DNA of 48,594 nucleotides from Lachnospiraceae bacterium UBA7110 (GTDB taxonomy: Bacteria; Bacillota; Clostridia; Lachnospirales; Lachnospiraceae): positions 41,191 to 89,784 of the forward strand of contig DKYC01000040.1 of the NCBI GenBank assembly GCA_002492295.1. The letters are read 5' to 3'. Below the pieces are notes generated by a model. It worked only from the letters and a program-made list of their open reading frames with translations. It made no database searches and was not told where the DNA came from. Each line of letters begins with the position of its first letter. Position 1 is the stretch's first letter. The translations under genes and the position numbers were made by a program. Positions 35,001 to 43,141 of the stretch are shown piece after piece.

Positions 35001-36451
35001 ATGCCGACAAAGCTGTCCCCACATGCCACAGACGGACGCTGCGGTTCCTTCAGATAATATTCCACGCTTTCCCAGTCGGCACAGCGCACCGGGGAACGCT
35101 TATACAGCCTTAATATGTAGGAATTTTTAGCGGGCATATGATAAACAAGCGCCACAAGCCCGTCGCCCGCATAGAGCCTTGCGTCATCTGCGGATGCGCC
35201 TGTAAAATATGTATCCGTGTAATGTTTCCAGGTAACATCAAAATACTGAATCCGAAACTGCAGTTTATCGCCCTGCTGACAACAGACCGCTATAAAATCA
35301 GCCCCTGCTGCCGTCTGCACATGATTTTGGGAATCACTGAAATCACTGAAATTACACTCCATGCGTGCGTCCGGCTGATACGCTGTCAGTGTCTGCTGCC
35401 CATAGGTATAAGAAACCGCGCCGTCCATGGGCATTACCTTTTTGGAGAGCCATACGGTATCCGCATCATATTCAAAGCGGATTGGCGGCATGTTTTCTCC
35501 CGTCGGAAGCTGCTGCGTCACGGACATGAGCAGTCTTTTATGTTCCTTTTTAGAGGACGGAACAAGACTGTATTCCAGTATCTGGCTGTACAGTACTGTC
35601 CCGGCTGGATTTTTTACCTCAATTTTTGACAGATATCGGTTCTCACAGATTCCCTGATAAAGCAGCCTGCCCTTTTGCGGAATGTTTGCAGGCGTATACT
35701 CATCCGGCGTTTTCGGCTCATAAAAAAGCTCCGCACTGTGTCCGTAGGATGCTGTCACACGTTTCAGGTAAATCTCCGACGTAAATTCACTGTTCCCAAT
35801 CGGCATTCTGATATTATCATATTCAAATACAATCACTCCCCCTTTTGGCGATTCAACTTTGGAAAGGTACCAGCCGACCGGATACTGTTTTCCTCCGCCG
35901 CCGTTATACGCACCCGTAAAGTTCCCCCATGCAACGTTGACTTCTGCACTGTCGCCTAATCCGTATGTGAATTTATGGCCGTTTTCCTTCAGGATTTCCC
36001 AGTAAACTTCCTCTTTGTTATGCGTAACAAGGCGGATTTTCCACAACGGATGCTCAACGGAATAAAAATGGACTGCGTCCACGTCCTTTCCCGTCTGGTA
36101 CAAAGGATACTGCCCTCCGTCGCCCACTAAAAAATAAGAGGTGTTATATGTCTCTTTCTGTGCGCGTGAACTCACTGCAATATACGCAAGGGGCATCGTC
36201 CAGTTCCATCCAACCACTGACGGGATGCTGTCGGCATTGCTGTTGTGAAACGCCTCTTCACTGCCCGGACTATAGTTTATTTGCAGGGAAAAACCAAGCC
36301 CATCGCGTCCTTCCAGGCTTGCCAAAACAACAGGAAAGCTTAAGTTGCCGCGGTACAGGTTTACGTCGCTTTGGATATTTTTATATCCTATATCAGCAGA
36401 CTGTCCTCCCCGCACCGGTGTACCTGCGCTAAACGGATTATTTGAGTCCAT
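29006..36451 (-). CDS. Giant RHS/YD-repeat protein with SpvB-like N-terminus and variable C-terminal domain
   Basis: A 2481-residue protein without signal peptide. Residues 1-350 resemble the SpvB/Tc-toxin start (DVNLYRGNLSFPVVLASLEG, GFSLQINYSPG). About 350-950 is beta-propeller-like, with repeated short strands. The central part to about 1560 is beta-rich. About 1560-2200 holds RHS/YD repeats (YDSYGRLRFLSS, YDLSGRVLSRKTS, YDALGRIASVTD), closing with the RHS core RFYDAKTGRFLSIDP and ending IDPDG near residue 2245. The last 235 residues are the variable tip: a Gly/Ala-rich hydrophobic stretch (glycine-zipper-like), then about 120 residues not recognised, ending in a Trp-rich segment (CPPFWVRWPSGLRFWAFLA). 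RHS proteins encase a C-terminal toxin, so a toxin role is likely. No small immunity gene follows. It heads a three-gene operon driven by the repeat-type promoter at 36506-36571; AGGAGG precedes the ATG. Confidence 0.88.
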   Translation of the reverse strand: MDSNNPFSAGTPVRGGQSADIGYKNIQSDVNLYRGNLSFPVVLASLEGRDGLGFSLQINYSPGSEEAFHNSNADSIPSVVGWNWTMPLAYIAVSSRAQKETYNTSYFLVGDGGQYPLYQTGKDVDAVHFYSVEHPLWKIRLVTHNKEEVYWEILKENGHKFTYGLGDSAEVNVAWGNFTGAYNGGGGKQYPVGWYLSKVESPKGGVIVFEYDNIRMPIGNSEFTSEIYLKRVTASYGHSAELFYEPKTPDEYTPANIPQKGRLLYQGICENRYLSKIEVKNPAGTVLYSQILEYSLVPSSKKEHKRLLMSVTQQLPTGENMPPIRFEYDADTVWLSKKVMPMDGAVSYTYGQQTLTAYQPDARMECNFSDFSDSQNHVQTAAGADFIAVCCQQGDKLQFRIQYFDVTWKHYTDTYFTGASADDARLYAGDGLVALVYHMPAKNSYILRLYKRSPVRCADWESVEYYLKEPQRPSVACGDSFVGIQYSGKKQLEIYQYHYTDCTWHIYRIPVDPTAHNVLCAGRNCIFGAYGQGAKNVRLMSFYSDENHDWLEGNYLDVPADVDWEYKDIVSPLSINASIGSAAFFRYDKNNDRTLATLIAFQWDINYCFTGYKMFEIAQSGEIGNPVQYTIATDTMIGFANTAYRYTPNGYIKCELLSPRRNCQYVYGYGSDLFVGAELDKKTVNYYAMRFDPYQNAWTKDGAPTVKSVSADQINCPIISGAYAVIGGCVFHRNGDGAWILSGTLPKDAELSSVRLNAVGGAYLAYNLNNKNNMRVAPLYADGLTGHTEFQGETLDSSLGYCCGISQFFTRTKSGIAFHRLMGSRYVRQYRQSAVTGMEYDFGTGTQNIFMDYHPECARIDGSSLAFSQVSVIPADIGAGFGKTDYRYFTGASPDDFSYPTDADTNVKDYYSHFSGRLYATVEYDAQNCVLCRNDTYSYALDVVGFCIVQTKNVKREYLNSFDYNTGSFTGNTAVIETVIRNEYDPDYYVLRKSTKIATDKRGRQIIKSRSYRYAFDDVPAALSQNILSERSGSISRDESTGTVLDAEKYEIKTNMSGYLYKSAKYQWNGKGEPSYGNSDNWIKTEEVLETDRFCNELTTQNAFGVCNTTIYDKNDDIVIARITDCRYEEALYCGFEEYEDFRGLVLSAGDIGQAVTAARCYSGTRSLRVEAGILLTASVGAVRPEGVLASFAVNAEKPVTVQCGGTKKILGGKEITFGKWSRIAFPMTEQVNCSVSFCSDGDFYIDALFVTPLTAQASASVYGGEHFNVSAKHKNTLEGTRTYYDRTQSAVAAADDFGRFLGFSHTVRDGSLMETFSVKAVSEGAVYDCNVGYIENALFSCSADGFVCAPKADFAVFVKMKRGNSQSMPAFLFGKVSVKMENGKWRFRDGLTDKTVDDIGYGENYMLVKVGSFLRFMGEGKVLLTEEISESGAASLLVKTESMEQIAVFGYIPEASLSASYSDLSGRCIQSQSMTDKGLEVKQYLYNGIGALETETAVALVPDANFGYRENFVTGYKDMSEPIGGEIADLLPEAQGYPFSSTRYTSDEQCRPVENSSFGAKFRIGGGHTASAATAAAVSLPCGFSDNTCIAHSVTGMDKLSTTRISDGSGLVMTIEQQGGERIVTAYENNIRGQHEKIYYPNYFGGDASAVGEITYDALGYIASRREPDYALVRTVYDSYGRLRFLSSNPDKDFYIYHVYDAYGRETQVGSVDAKYDEEALRKTADAVNQAPAGAKPSKEIYYYHGTDTENAYEIGRVAKVITYYDSGHAVTETYRYDKCGNVSVYSVTVDGHTERVFSEYDLSGRVLSRKTSNLEDGVLEYGYDASDRVKEIWYNGEKIYGAEYEPNGKLTAELFGSMKRSYAYNSAYALSKISDGFVTQKLEYEEDQFYSGKITEITTSIKGADSVLAKDYRRKVSYDALGRIASVTDTEKSQIAIAYDCNNNPGSGFNGETLEYQKGSNHLIQSDDTAYSYNNNGAVVNAGFCEMEYDRVFENIVRLRTKDSEIKYVYGVDGICMHNEGGTTAYCVSIDAKTVLERDESGTLKLFVYGANGIAAEIVDGKVYWLLKDYQGSVLAVCDEKKVYRAYRYALGGAIQYSYSDGTVKGLAAIGFVGARAIEDKEECPIYRFEHRFYDAKTGRFLSIDPMVQFANPYVYGNADWINYIDPDGAWSWGLFGAIAGGLAVVVGGFVLTVVSGGLAAPALAVTLGLAGAGLIGAGAGSAVYGICTAVKGGDFDAKDWGITVGCGFVFGALTAGVGAAIPGTCLTGLGCSAAMSTFITDVGTGIVTGILDGYVTNGCLNLVHGCDFNAGAGTAIWQGAVCGAVFGAFTGLASGFRSNVARNIGSHGDNCEIGIGTELHRNDYNHSLLGMYEGGHLRSARDVWPLVDDTTLVQDRLINLVNRNSPKLRLSKLKVTDRAYHSIENRLPQLGATDEHFSVITNSCTGNVVSWIAEGGICPPFWVRWPSGLRFWAFLASI

Positions 36452-36505
36452 ACGTCCGACCTCCTTTACGATATCAAGTTGTAAGCCACTTCGCTATTTA
36501 CGTTT

Positions 36506-36571
36506 ATTCTACATTTTAATGCAAATACCGTCAATTCATCCATTGTTCCATATCTGTATACCTATTATTCA
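36506..36571 (-). promoter_or_regulatory. LytTR-type promoter, copy A, of the RHS operon
   Basis: Minus strand: direct-repeat half-sites at 36557-36571 and 36535-36549 (GAATAATAGGTATA and GGAACAATGGATGAA), 22 bp apart start to start. These are followed directly by -35 TTGACG (36529-36534), a 17-bp spacer and -10 TAGAAT (36506-36511). It sits 55 bp before the RHS gene ATG. It is nearly the same as copies B and C. Tandem half-sites spaced 21-22 bp just upstream of -35 are typical of LytTR regulators. Confidence 0.8.
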
Positions 36572-36593
36572 TGTCACACAAAAAACTCCGTTT

Positions 36594-36914
36594 TTACACA
36601 TCACACATTTCATATAATATTTTCAATATGTCCCGAATCCTGTCAGTCTGCCGGGGTTCCAGTTTCTCCAGTATACAGACAATTTTTTCTTTTCCACAGC
36701 CATCCTGTTCTTTCCCGAGCATGATATAATCGCTGCTTACGGAAAGTGCCCTGGAAATTTTATACAGTGTTTTCGCAGAAAATCCCTTTTTCCCCATTTC
36801 TATTTCATATAAAAATTTAGCTGATATATTTATTTTTTCTGCCAGACCTTCTCTTGTATAATTCTGTAATTCTCTCAGCTCCCGTATTCTTTTCCCGATT
36901 TCCTTATTCGACAT
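36594..36914 (-). CDS. XRE-family helix-turn-helix regulator
   Basis: A 106-residue cytosolic regulator. The N-terminal HTH_3 domain covers residues 1-65 (IGKRIRELRELQNYTREGLAEKI, then SAKFLYEIEMGKKGFSAKTLYKISRAL). It is followed by a short charged C-terminal part (CILEKLEPRQTDRIRDILKIL) likely for dimerisation. The ATG at 36914 is chosen because GGAGG lies just upstream; an in-frame ATG at 36977 has no site and adds a non-homologous 21 residues. It lies between the giant repeat gene and the RHS operon in the same direction, with the RHS promoter beginning 23 bp beyond its stop. It may regulate itself or the neighbouring surface genes; its target is not visible. It is not an obvious immunity protein. 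Confidence 0.88.
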   Translation of the reverse strand: MSNKEIGKRIRELRELQNYTREGLAEKINISAKFLYEIEMGKKGFSAKTLYKISRALSVSSDYIMLGKEQDGCGKEKIVCILEKLEPRQTDRIRDILKILYEMCDV

Positions 36915-37150
36915 TTTTCCTCCAAACGTAAAAGTCCGCTTCTGATTCCCCATTGCAATAAACCAGCTTGATTCCATATGCCCTATATCTTTAGTCGTTA
37001 AAATAATTATAAATCGAATTTAATCGCAAACATACTTTTTTACCAAATATACAGGATTGTTGAACGAATTTGAAATTAGCGCTTGTTTTTTTATTATATA
37101 CGGACAGCTTACATGGATATCACTCAGTTTTCGTATCGCTGCATTCAGTC

Positions 37151-37183
37151 AAAAAAGCGGACAGCCTTTGACTTGTCCGCTTT
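37151..37183 (-). terminator. Intrinsic terminator of the giant repeat protein gene
   Basis: Stem of 10 bp (37154-37163 AAAGCGGACA with 37174-37183 TGTCCGCTTT), loop of 10, followed on the minus strand by a six-T run. It starts about 20 bp after the stop of the 1923-residue gene. Confidence 0.9.
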
Positions 37184-37201
37184 CTTTATATCCGTATTCT
37201 G

Positions 37202-40200
37202 TTAAATTTTTTCCCCTGACTGATTGTAATATATCTTTTCAGTCAGTTTTCCGGATGAATCATACTTGTATTCTATTGTTGCATATCCATCCACATTATT
37301 GACAAGCTCCCCGTTTTCATCATAATAATATCTGTACGCCTCCTGTCCTTTTTCATTATAATGATGTTCTATGATTGCGTACCCTTTCTCCTGATAAATA
37401 ACAGGCTTCTGATTTTCATCCCTATATGTCTTTTTCACCATGTTTGGACCTTCGTAGTCATAACTTATAGCTGCATAACCTGTATCCTTCCGTAATACCG
37501 TATTATATTTAGGGTCTGAATTGGAATCATAATTATAGTATCCTTCCCATGTCAAATGATCATAATTGTCATAAATCCTATACCATAACATTGCTCCTAT
37601 ATCTTCCCTCACCATAGGTTTTCCGTCCACGCCCCGATACCATACGTATGTTCTATTTCCTCTTTCATCATATATATAGCTAAATTCCGCACAATGCTGT
37701 TTCGTACCAATAACAGGTTTTTCCTCCGTATCATAATAGCGTTCAGAGGTCTGCTGCCCAAATTCATCATACGAATATCTTATAACCGCAAAGCCTTCAT
37801 CTTCGCGCAGCATCAATTTGCCCTCTGTATCATAATAGCGGTTTTCTATTACATTTCCATTCTGATATACTCTTTTATAGGAAGCATTCCCCCAATTTTT
37901 CCTTACCGCAGGCTGACCGTTTGCGTCAAAATATGCCGCACCTGTCTCCCTTCCGAATGCGTCATAATCAATATATGCGTATGCATAGCCTATATCGCTT
38001 CGGACCATACGTTCCCCATCCAAACCAGTATACCATATTTCCGTGTTATTTCCCTGTTCGTCATAGGAATACCCAAATCCTGCACAACAATGCTTTGTGC
38101 TAATCACCGGTTCTCCGTCCACACCATAATAACGCTCGCAGATACGTTGGTTTGACTCATCATATTCTAATTTTATAGTCGCAAAGCCTTTATCTTTATG
38201 CAGCATTAATTTACCCTCGGTATCATAATAGTTTTCTTCTGCCCATTTCCCATTCTGATATCTCTTTTTATATGAGGCAAACCCCCCTTCTTTTTTCATT
38301 GCAGGCTGACCGTTTATATCAAAATACGCTGCACCTGTCTCTTTCCCAAATTCATCATAATCGATGCGTACACACGCATAACCGATATCGCTTCGGACCA
38401 TGCGTTCCCCATCCAAGCCAATATACCATATTTCTGTATTGTTTCCCTGGTCATCATAGGAATAACAAATTCCTGCACAATCATATTTTGTACTAATTAC
38501 CGGTTCTCCATCTGCACCATAAAAATACTCATGAATACGCTGGTTTCGCTCATTATACGCTAATTGTACCACTGCATACCCTGTATCCTCACGCAGCGTC
38601 AGGTTTCCCTCCGTATCATAATAGCTGCTTTCTACCCACTGTCCATTCTGGTATTCACTTTTATATGAGGCATATCCCCCTTCCTTCTTCACTGCGGGCT
38701 GGTTATCCACACCAAAATACTTCTCACCTGTTTTATTTCCAAAACCGTCATACTCAGAACATACACACGCATAGCCGATATCTCTTCGAACCATACGTTC
38801 TCCGTCCAATCCGGTATACCATGTCGTTATATTATTTCCCTTTTCATCATATGCATAGCCGATTCCCGCACAATGATATTTTGAGCTAACCACCGGCTCT
38901 TTATCTGTCCCATAATATCGCTCATAGGTACGCCGGTTGGATTCGTCATACTCAAGCTCTATCACCGCATAGCCGTTATCCTCACGCAGCGTCAGGTTTC
39001 CCTCCGTATCAAAATAACTGCCTTTTATCCAGCTTCCATTTTGATATTCGTCCTTATATGAGGCATATCCCCTTTCTTTCCATATAGCCGGTTTCCCTTC
39101 CACATCATAGTAACTCTCGCTTATTTCATTTCCCAAATCGTCATATATGCGATGCACATATGCGTACCCCAAATCTCTCCGGATTATATTTTTTCCGTCC
39201 AGACCCACATACCATATGTCTGTCCTATTCCCACGTTCATCATACGCATATTCAAAACCCGCACAACAATATTCCGTGCTCATAACGGGCTTTTCATCCG
39301 TTCCATAATAACGGGACAATACCATCATGCCAAACGCATCATACTCATTCCGTCTAATTGCATATCCCAAATCCTCCCGCAGCACCAGCTCGCCTTTGGT
39401 ATTATAATAGCGGTTTTCCACACAGTTTCCATTTTGATATTCATCTTTATATGAGGCATATCCCCCTTCCTTCCATATTGCCGGATTCCCATCCGTATCA
39501 AAATACTTTTCACCCGTTTTGTGTCCAAGCTCGTCGTACTCATATTTTATATGGGCATATCCTAAATCGCTTCGAATCATATTATTTCCGTCCAAACCCA
39601 CATACCATGTGTCCGTCTTATTTCCTTTCTCATCATATGCAAACTGAAAGCCCGCGCAAAAGTATTTTGTGCTGATAACAGGCTCTTCATCCGTCCCATA
39701 ATAATACTCGGAAATACGTTGGTTCAAATCGTCATACTCCATTTTAATAACCGCATAGCCTGTATCCTTACGCAGCACAGGTTCCTTGTTTATGCCATAA
39801 AAACGCCCCTCAACCCAGTTTCCATCCTGAAACACGTCTCTGTATGATGCATAGCCTCTTTCCTCCCATATTGCCGGATTCCCATCCACATCATAATAGT
39901 TCTCACTTATTTTGTTTCCCAAATCATCATATTCATAATGCTCCTGGGCATATCCTAAATCGTCCCGGATCATATGCCCGCCATCCAAGCCGATATACCA
40001 TGTATCTGTTTTCTGTCCCTCTTCATCATACGCATATTCAAATCCGGCACAGTGATACATTGTACTGATAACGGGCTTTTCATCTGTTCCATAATAACTG
40101 CACAGGGTATTTTGCCCGGACGCATCATACTCACATCTTCTAATCGCATAGCCTGTATCCGGTCGCAGTGTCAGCTGGTTCTTCGCGTCATAGTAGCGGC

Positions 40201-42973
40201 TTTCCACTAAATTCCCATCCTGATATTCCTTTTTATAGGAAGCGCAGCCTCTTTCTTTCCATACAGCCAGCTCTCCGTCCTTACCGTAAAACACCGCGCT
40301 TGTATCGTTTCCTAAATCATCATACTCATAATGTACATGCGCATACCCTAAATCGCTCCGAACCATATAAGTTCCATCCAAACCGATATACCATATATCA
40401 CATTTGTTGCCCTGTTCATCGTATTCATATTGCATTCCTGCACAATGATATTCTGTACTGACAGCAGGCTTCTTGTCCGTTCCGTAATATTGAAAGGAAT
40501 TGCGCTGCCCAAGCGCATCATAACCATACCTGACAATTGCATATCCCTTATCCGGATGTACCATCAGTTTACCGTCCGTTCCATAAAAGGACTCAGCGCC
40601 AAGCATTCCCTTATCATTATATTCATATTCGATTGCCGCACATTTTAAGTCATTGCAGATTACAGGATTACCGGCAGCGTCAAAATAACACTCTTTCTCC
40701 TTTTTCCCGTTATAATAGCTGTATTTTACAATCGCCGCCCCTGTCTTTTTATCCGCAACATCTGTCAGCCTCTGATTCTGATATCCGGCGTAATTGCGCT
40801 TTATTAGCTGACCGTCCTTAAAGTCCTGATAAATAACCGCAACTCCTGTGTCAGAACGGTTTATGTTTTTTCCATCCGTGTCCCCATACCACTCGCGGAT
40901 CTGGTTGCCGTCCTTGGCATATTCGTATGATATTTGCGCAACTCCGTAATCGGATCTGCAGACAGGGGTTTCCGATTTGTCATAATATTTTTCCTGATGC
41001 AGCAATCCGTTTTCACCATAAAGCTGCTCCACCTTTGCATAACCGAATTTAGGAAGTTCAACCAGGTTTCCGGACGGATCATAATAGAACTTCGTAACTA
41101 TCTCATACCGCTCTTGCCTTTGGCGGACAACGCGGGCATACGAATACCCAAGGTTATTGTTAAATGTCAGCTCTCCGTTGGCATCCAAATATTGTATGCA
41201 CTGGATTTCACTGTCATTTTCCTTCTCAAACGTATTCGTAAGCATTGCATATCCGTCCCCGATAAGGCAGCGCTTATCTCCGGCATCCCAGTAAGACTCT
41301 TCCGTTACACGCATTTTATTATCATAGCGGAGACGCTTTATGGCACATCCCTGCTCATTCGCTACCAGATTGCCCTCTTTATCATGATAGCTTATCGCAA
41401 CAATGTTTCCGTTTTTTACCGCATAGCGAACAGATGTATATTTGCGTCCGAACAGATTTTCGTCTTCATACATCTGCGTCTTATCCAAGTCCCCGGTATC
41501 CTTGCTCTGTGTATCCGAAATGCCATTCTGTCCAATTGGATTATTCGGTTCCTCCGTATCCTTATCCGCTTTACCCAAAGAAGCATCCGCCGGGACAGCG
41601 TCTTGCGTTTCGGATATTTTTGCAGAATCCATGCAGATGGAAATAATCCTTTCCTGTTTATCATTTATTTCCTCAAAGCCGACAGAATAACAGTTAAAGT
41701 GGTTCTCCCTGATTGGCATGCCGTCAACGCCATAAAAATCCTCCTTCACCAGCTTTCCTTCATGATATGTATACTCATACCTTGACACACCGTTTATATC
41801 ATTCCACGAGTACTCGTCCCTGTCCAATTGCTTGCGTTCCTTTAGGTTTCCATATAAGTCATAATGAAACATTTCGCAGAACACACCGTAAAACCCCTCT
41901 GTTCTCTCCGTCCTGTTCTCATCACTGTAATATTCAATCTTATATAAATTCCCATCATTGTCATACGTAAAATCAATTGTCATAATGCCTATCTTATTGC
42001 ATACAGGTTTTCCGTCTATATCAAGGTAGCACAGGGAAGAAATTTTTCCGTCCTCATCATATGTATAAGATTCCCCATTTACACCATACAGATTATAAAT
42101 TCCCGAGCTCAGCCTGCGCATTTGGGGAAACCCGTCCGGATTATAAATGACTTCTATTTCCTGTGTGGACATACCGCCTTCCGCCTTTTGGCCATCAGGT
42201 ACTTTAAGGAGCGTAGAGTCAAGCAATTGCGGCGCTTCTTCGGCAGAATAAGTCCCAATTTTATATTTGTCATTATCCGTTTTATCCAATTCCAAAAGCA
42301 GTTTCCCACTGCTGCCATAATAGGATACCTTCTTTGCCTCCCGCAACTTACTTCTGCCCGCATTTTCATCCCTCTTAGTTTTCGCATACCTGTATTCTAC
42401 ACGGGCAGGAGTCTGAAAAAATGCCATACTGCAGGCGCTCGAATACTGCTTCATAAGCTCCATCTGCCGGTAGGAATCCTCATATGTAAGCACAATACGG
42501 TGTTTGAGCGGATAAGTGTCAATCCGCCAATACCCCGATTTGTCTTCAAGCCCTTTGGAAGACAGGGGAGCACCCACCCCAGTTGGAATTCCATAAACTT
42601 CAGCTACAGATGCGTAATACTCCGTATTACGGTAATTATAACCGGCATAAGTCAATATACCTATCAGTAAAACAATGATTCCTGCCAGTGCTATTTTGCT
42701 TTTCAAAGAAATTGCACAAAAACGCCTTTGAAGCCAAAGCGCCGCGTTTCTTAATCTCTGATATCCCACCCAGCAGAGGAGCTTCCAAATCAAAATCAAG
42801 CCAATTACCCCAATTGTGATATCAGCAATATAATAAGGCAGTTTTTGATAACGTTCCGCTATCAGGCTTACTGCTGACAAGAGCAACCCCAAAAAAACAG
42901 TAAGATCGATTTTTTTCGGCTTTCCATCCATCGTTTTTTTCAAAAATTCTTTTATCCTGTTTTTGTCTTCCAT
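37202..42973 (-). CDS. Giant membrane-anchored tandem-repeat protein (YD/MORN-like hairpin repeats)
   Basis: A 1923-residue protein. The N-terminus has a charged cytoplasmic tail and three transmembrane helices (about 22-40, 45-67, 88-108). After that comes an apparently extracellular part: an initial 350 residues with scattered YDNDGNL and YGVDG motifs, a polar linker (about 455-505, rich in Asp, Thr, Gln), more single repeats, and from about residue 810 to the end nearly eight copies of a 131-residue super-repeat. Each super-repeat is four units of 32-33 residues: GYAxxxxEYDxxxQ..YYGTDEKPVIST, CAGFxYAYDExGNxT..WYIGLDG, GYAxxxYEYDxxGNxT..YYDxDGNPA and GYASYKxEYQNGxWVExxYYDTEG. The style is close to RHS/YD and MORN-type beta-hairpin repeats but does not equal either; the family is not recognised. 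The promoter is copy B; the leader is only about 20 nt. An adhesin or long surface stalk is inferred. Confidence 0.85.
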   Translation of the reverse strand: MEDKNRIKEFLKKTMDGKPKKIDLTVFLGLLLSAVSLIAERYQKLPYYIADITIGVIGLILIWKLLCWVGYQRLRNAALWLQRRFCAISLKSKIALAGIIVLLIGILTYAGYNYRNTEYYASVAEVYGIPTGVGAPLSSKGLEDKSGYWRIDTYPLKHRIVLTYEDSYRQMELMKQYSSACSMAFFQTPARVEYRYAKTKRDENAGRSKLREAKKVSYYGSSGKLLLELDKTDNDKYKIGTYSAEEAPQLLDSTLLKVPDGQKAEGGMSTQEIEVIYNPDGFPQMRRLSSGIYNLYGVNGESYTYDEDGKISSLCYLDIDGKPVCNKIGIMTIDFTYDNDGNLYKIEYYSDENRTERTEGFYGVFCEMFHYDLYGNLKERKQLDRDEYSWNDINGVSRYEYTYHEGKLVKEDFYGVDGMPIRENHFNCYSVGFEEINDKQERIISICMDSAKISETQDAVPADASLGKADKDTEEPNNPIGQNGISDTQSKDTGDLDKTQMYEDENLFGRKYTSVRYAVKNGNIVAISYHDKEGNLVANEQGCAIKRLRYDNKMRVTEESYWDAGDKRCLIGDGYAMLTNTFEKENDSEIQCIQYLDANGELTFNNNLGYSYARVVRQRQERYEIVTKFYYDPSGNLVELPKFGYAKVEQLYGENGLLHQEKYYDKSETPVCRSDYGVAQISYEYAKDGNQIREWYGDTDGKNINRSDTGVAVIYQDFKDGQLIKRNYAGYQNQRLTDVADKKTGAAIVKYSYYNGKKEKECYFDAAGNPVICNDLKCAAIEYEYNDKGMLGAESFYGTDGKLMVHPDKGYAIVRYGYDALGQRNSFQYYGTDKKPAVSTEYHCAGMQYEYDEQGNKCDIWYIGLDGTYMVRSDLGYAHVHYEYDDLGNDTSAVFYGKDGELAVWKERGCASYKKEYQDGNLVESRYYDAKNQLTLRPDTGYAIRRCEYDASGQNTLCSYYGTDEKPVISTMYHCAGFEYAYDEEGQKTDTWYIGLDGGHMIRDDLGYAQEHYEYDDLGNKISENYYDVDGNPAIWEERGYASYRDVFQDGNWVEGRFYGINKEPVLRKDTGYAVIKMEYDDLNQRISEYYYGTDEEPVISTKYFCAGFQFAYDEKGNKTDTWYVGLDGNNMIRSDLGYAHIKYEYDELGHKTGEKYFDTDGNPAIWKEGGYASYKDEYQNGNCVENRYYNTKGELVLREDLGYAIRRNEYDAFGMMVLSRYYGTDEKPVMSTEYCCAGFEYAYDERGNRTDIWYVGLDGKNIIRRDLGYAYVHRIYDDLGNEISESYYDVEGKPAIWKERGYASYKDEYQNGSWIKGSYFDTEGNLTLREDNGYAVIELEYDESNRRTYERYYGTDKEPVVSSKYHCAGIGYAYDEKGNNITTWYTGLDGERMVRRDIGYACVCSEYDGFGNKTGEKYFGVDNQPAVKKEGGYASYKSEYQNGQWVESSYYDTEGNLTLREDTGYAVVQLAYNERNQRIHEYFYGADGEPVISTKYDCAGICYSYDDQGNNTEIWYIGLDGERMVRSDIGYACVRIDYDEFGKETGAAYFDINGQPAMKKEGGFASYKKRYQNGKWAEENYYDTEGKLMLHKDKGFATIKLEYDESNQRICERYYGVDGEPVISTKHCCAGFGYSYDEQGNNTEIWYTGLDGERMVRSDIGYAYAYIDYDAFGRETGAAYFDANGQPAVRKNWGNASYKRVYQNGNVIENRYYDTEGKLMLREDEGFAVIRYSYDEFGQQTSERYYDTEEKPVIGTKQHCAEFSYIYDERGNRTYVWYRGVDGKPMVREDIGAMLWYRIYDNYDHLTWEGYYNYDSNSDPKYNTVLRKDTGYAAISYDYEGPNMVKKTYRDENQKPVIYQEKGYAIIEHHYNEKGQEAYRYYYDENGELVNNVDGYATIEYKYDSSGKLTEKIYYNQSGEKI
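37490..40550 (-). repeat. Tandem 393-bp coding repeat, about 7.8 copies
   Basis: The DNA repeats with a period of 393 bp within the giant gene; for example the segment ACCATACGTTCCCCATCC at 38004 recurs at 38397 with two changes. Adjacent copies at 37.9-39.0 kb are the most alike, indicating recent expansion or homogenisation there. The period equals 131 codons, so copy-number change keeps the frame. Confidence 0.9.
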
Positions 42974-43000
42974 GCTTTTCCCCCTCTCTAATATGCATTA

Positions 43001-43066
43001 ATTCTACATTTTTATGCAAAAAACGTCAATAAACCCATTGTTCCATGCTGATATACCCATTATTCC
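43001..43066 (-). promoter_or_regulatory. LytTR-type promoter, copy B, of the giant repeat gene
   Basis: Minus strand: half-sites GGAATAATGGGTATA (43052-43066) and GGAACAATGGGTTTA (43030-43044), 22 bp apart, then -35 TTGACG (43024-43029), 17-bp spacer, -10 TAGAAT (43001-43006). The predicted start near 42994 gives a leader of about 20 nt with AGAGGGGG before the ATG at 42973. Confidence 0.85.
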
Positions 43067-43068
43067 TG

Positions 43069-43141
43069 CATAAATAAATAATGGCACTTGATTTTGCGCC
43101 GGTAATTTTTTCAATCATTACCACGCAAAATCAAGTGCCAT
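43069..43141 (-). terminator. Long hairpin terminator after the LytTR regulator
   Basis: A perfect 18-bp stem (43081-43098 with 43124-43141) containing an inner 6-bp stem (43101-43106 with 43117-43122). The outer arm overlaps the TGA stop of the LytTR ORF. The tail on the minus strand is T-rich but interrupted by A (ATTATTTATTTAT), so termination strength is uncertain. It separates the regulator from promoter B. Confidence 0.7.

Noticed and set aside
37490..40550. Regular direct repeats that might suggest a CRISPR array or satellite
   Set aside because: The period is 393 bp, a multiple of three, and the whole stretch is one open frame with conserved protein units; there are no short repeats with unique spacers.
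40934..41785. Plus-strand frame of 283 codons opposite the giant repeat gene
   Set aside because: Antisense of a repetitive coding region; composition is skewed and there is no start signal.
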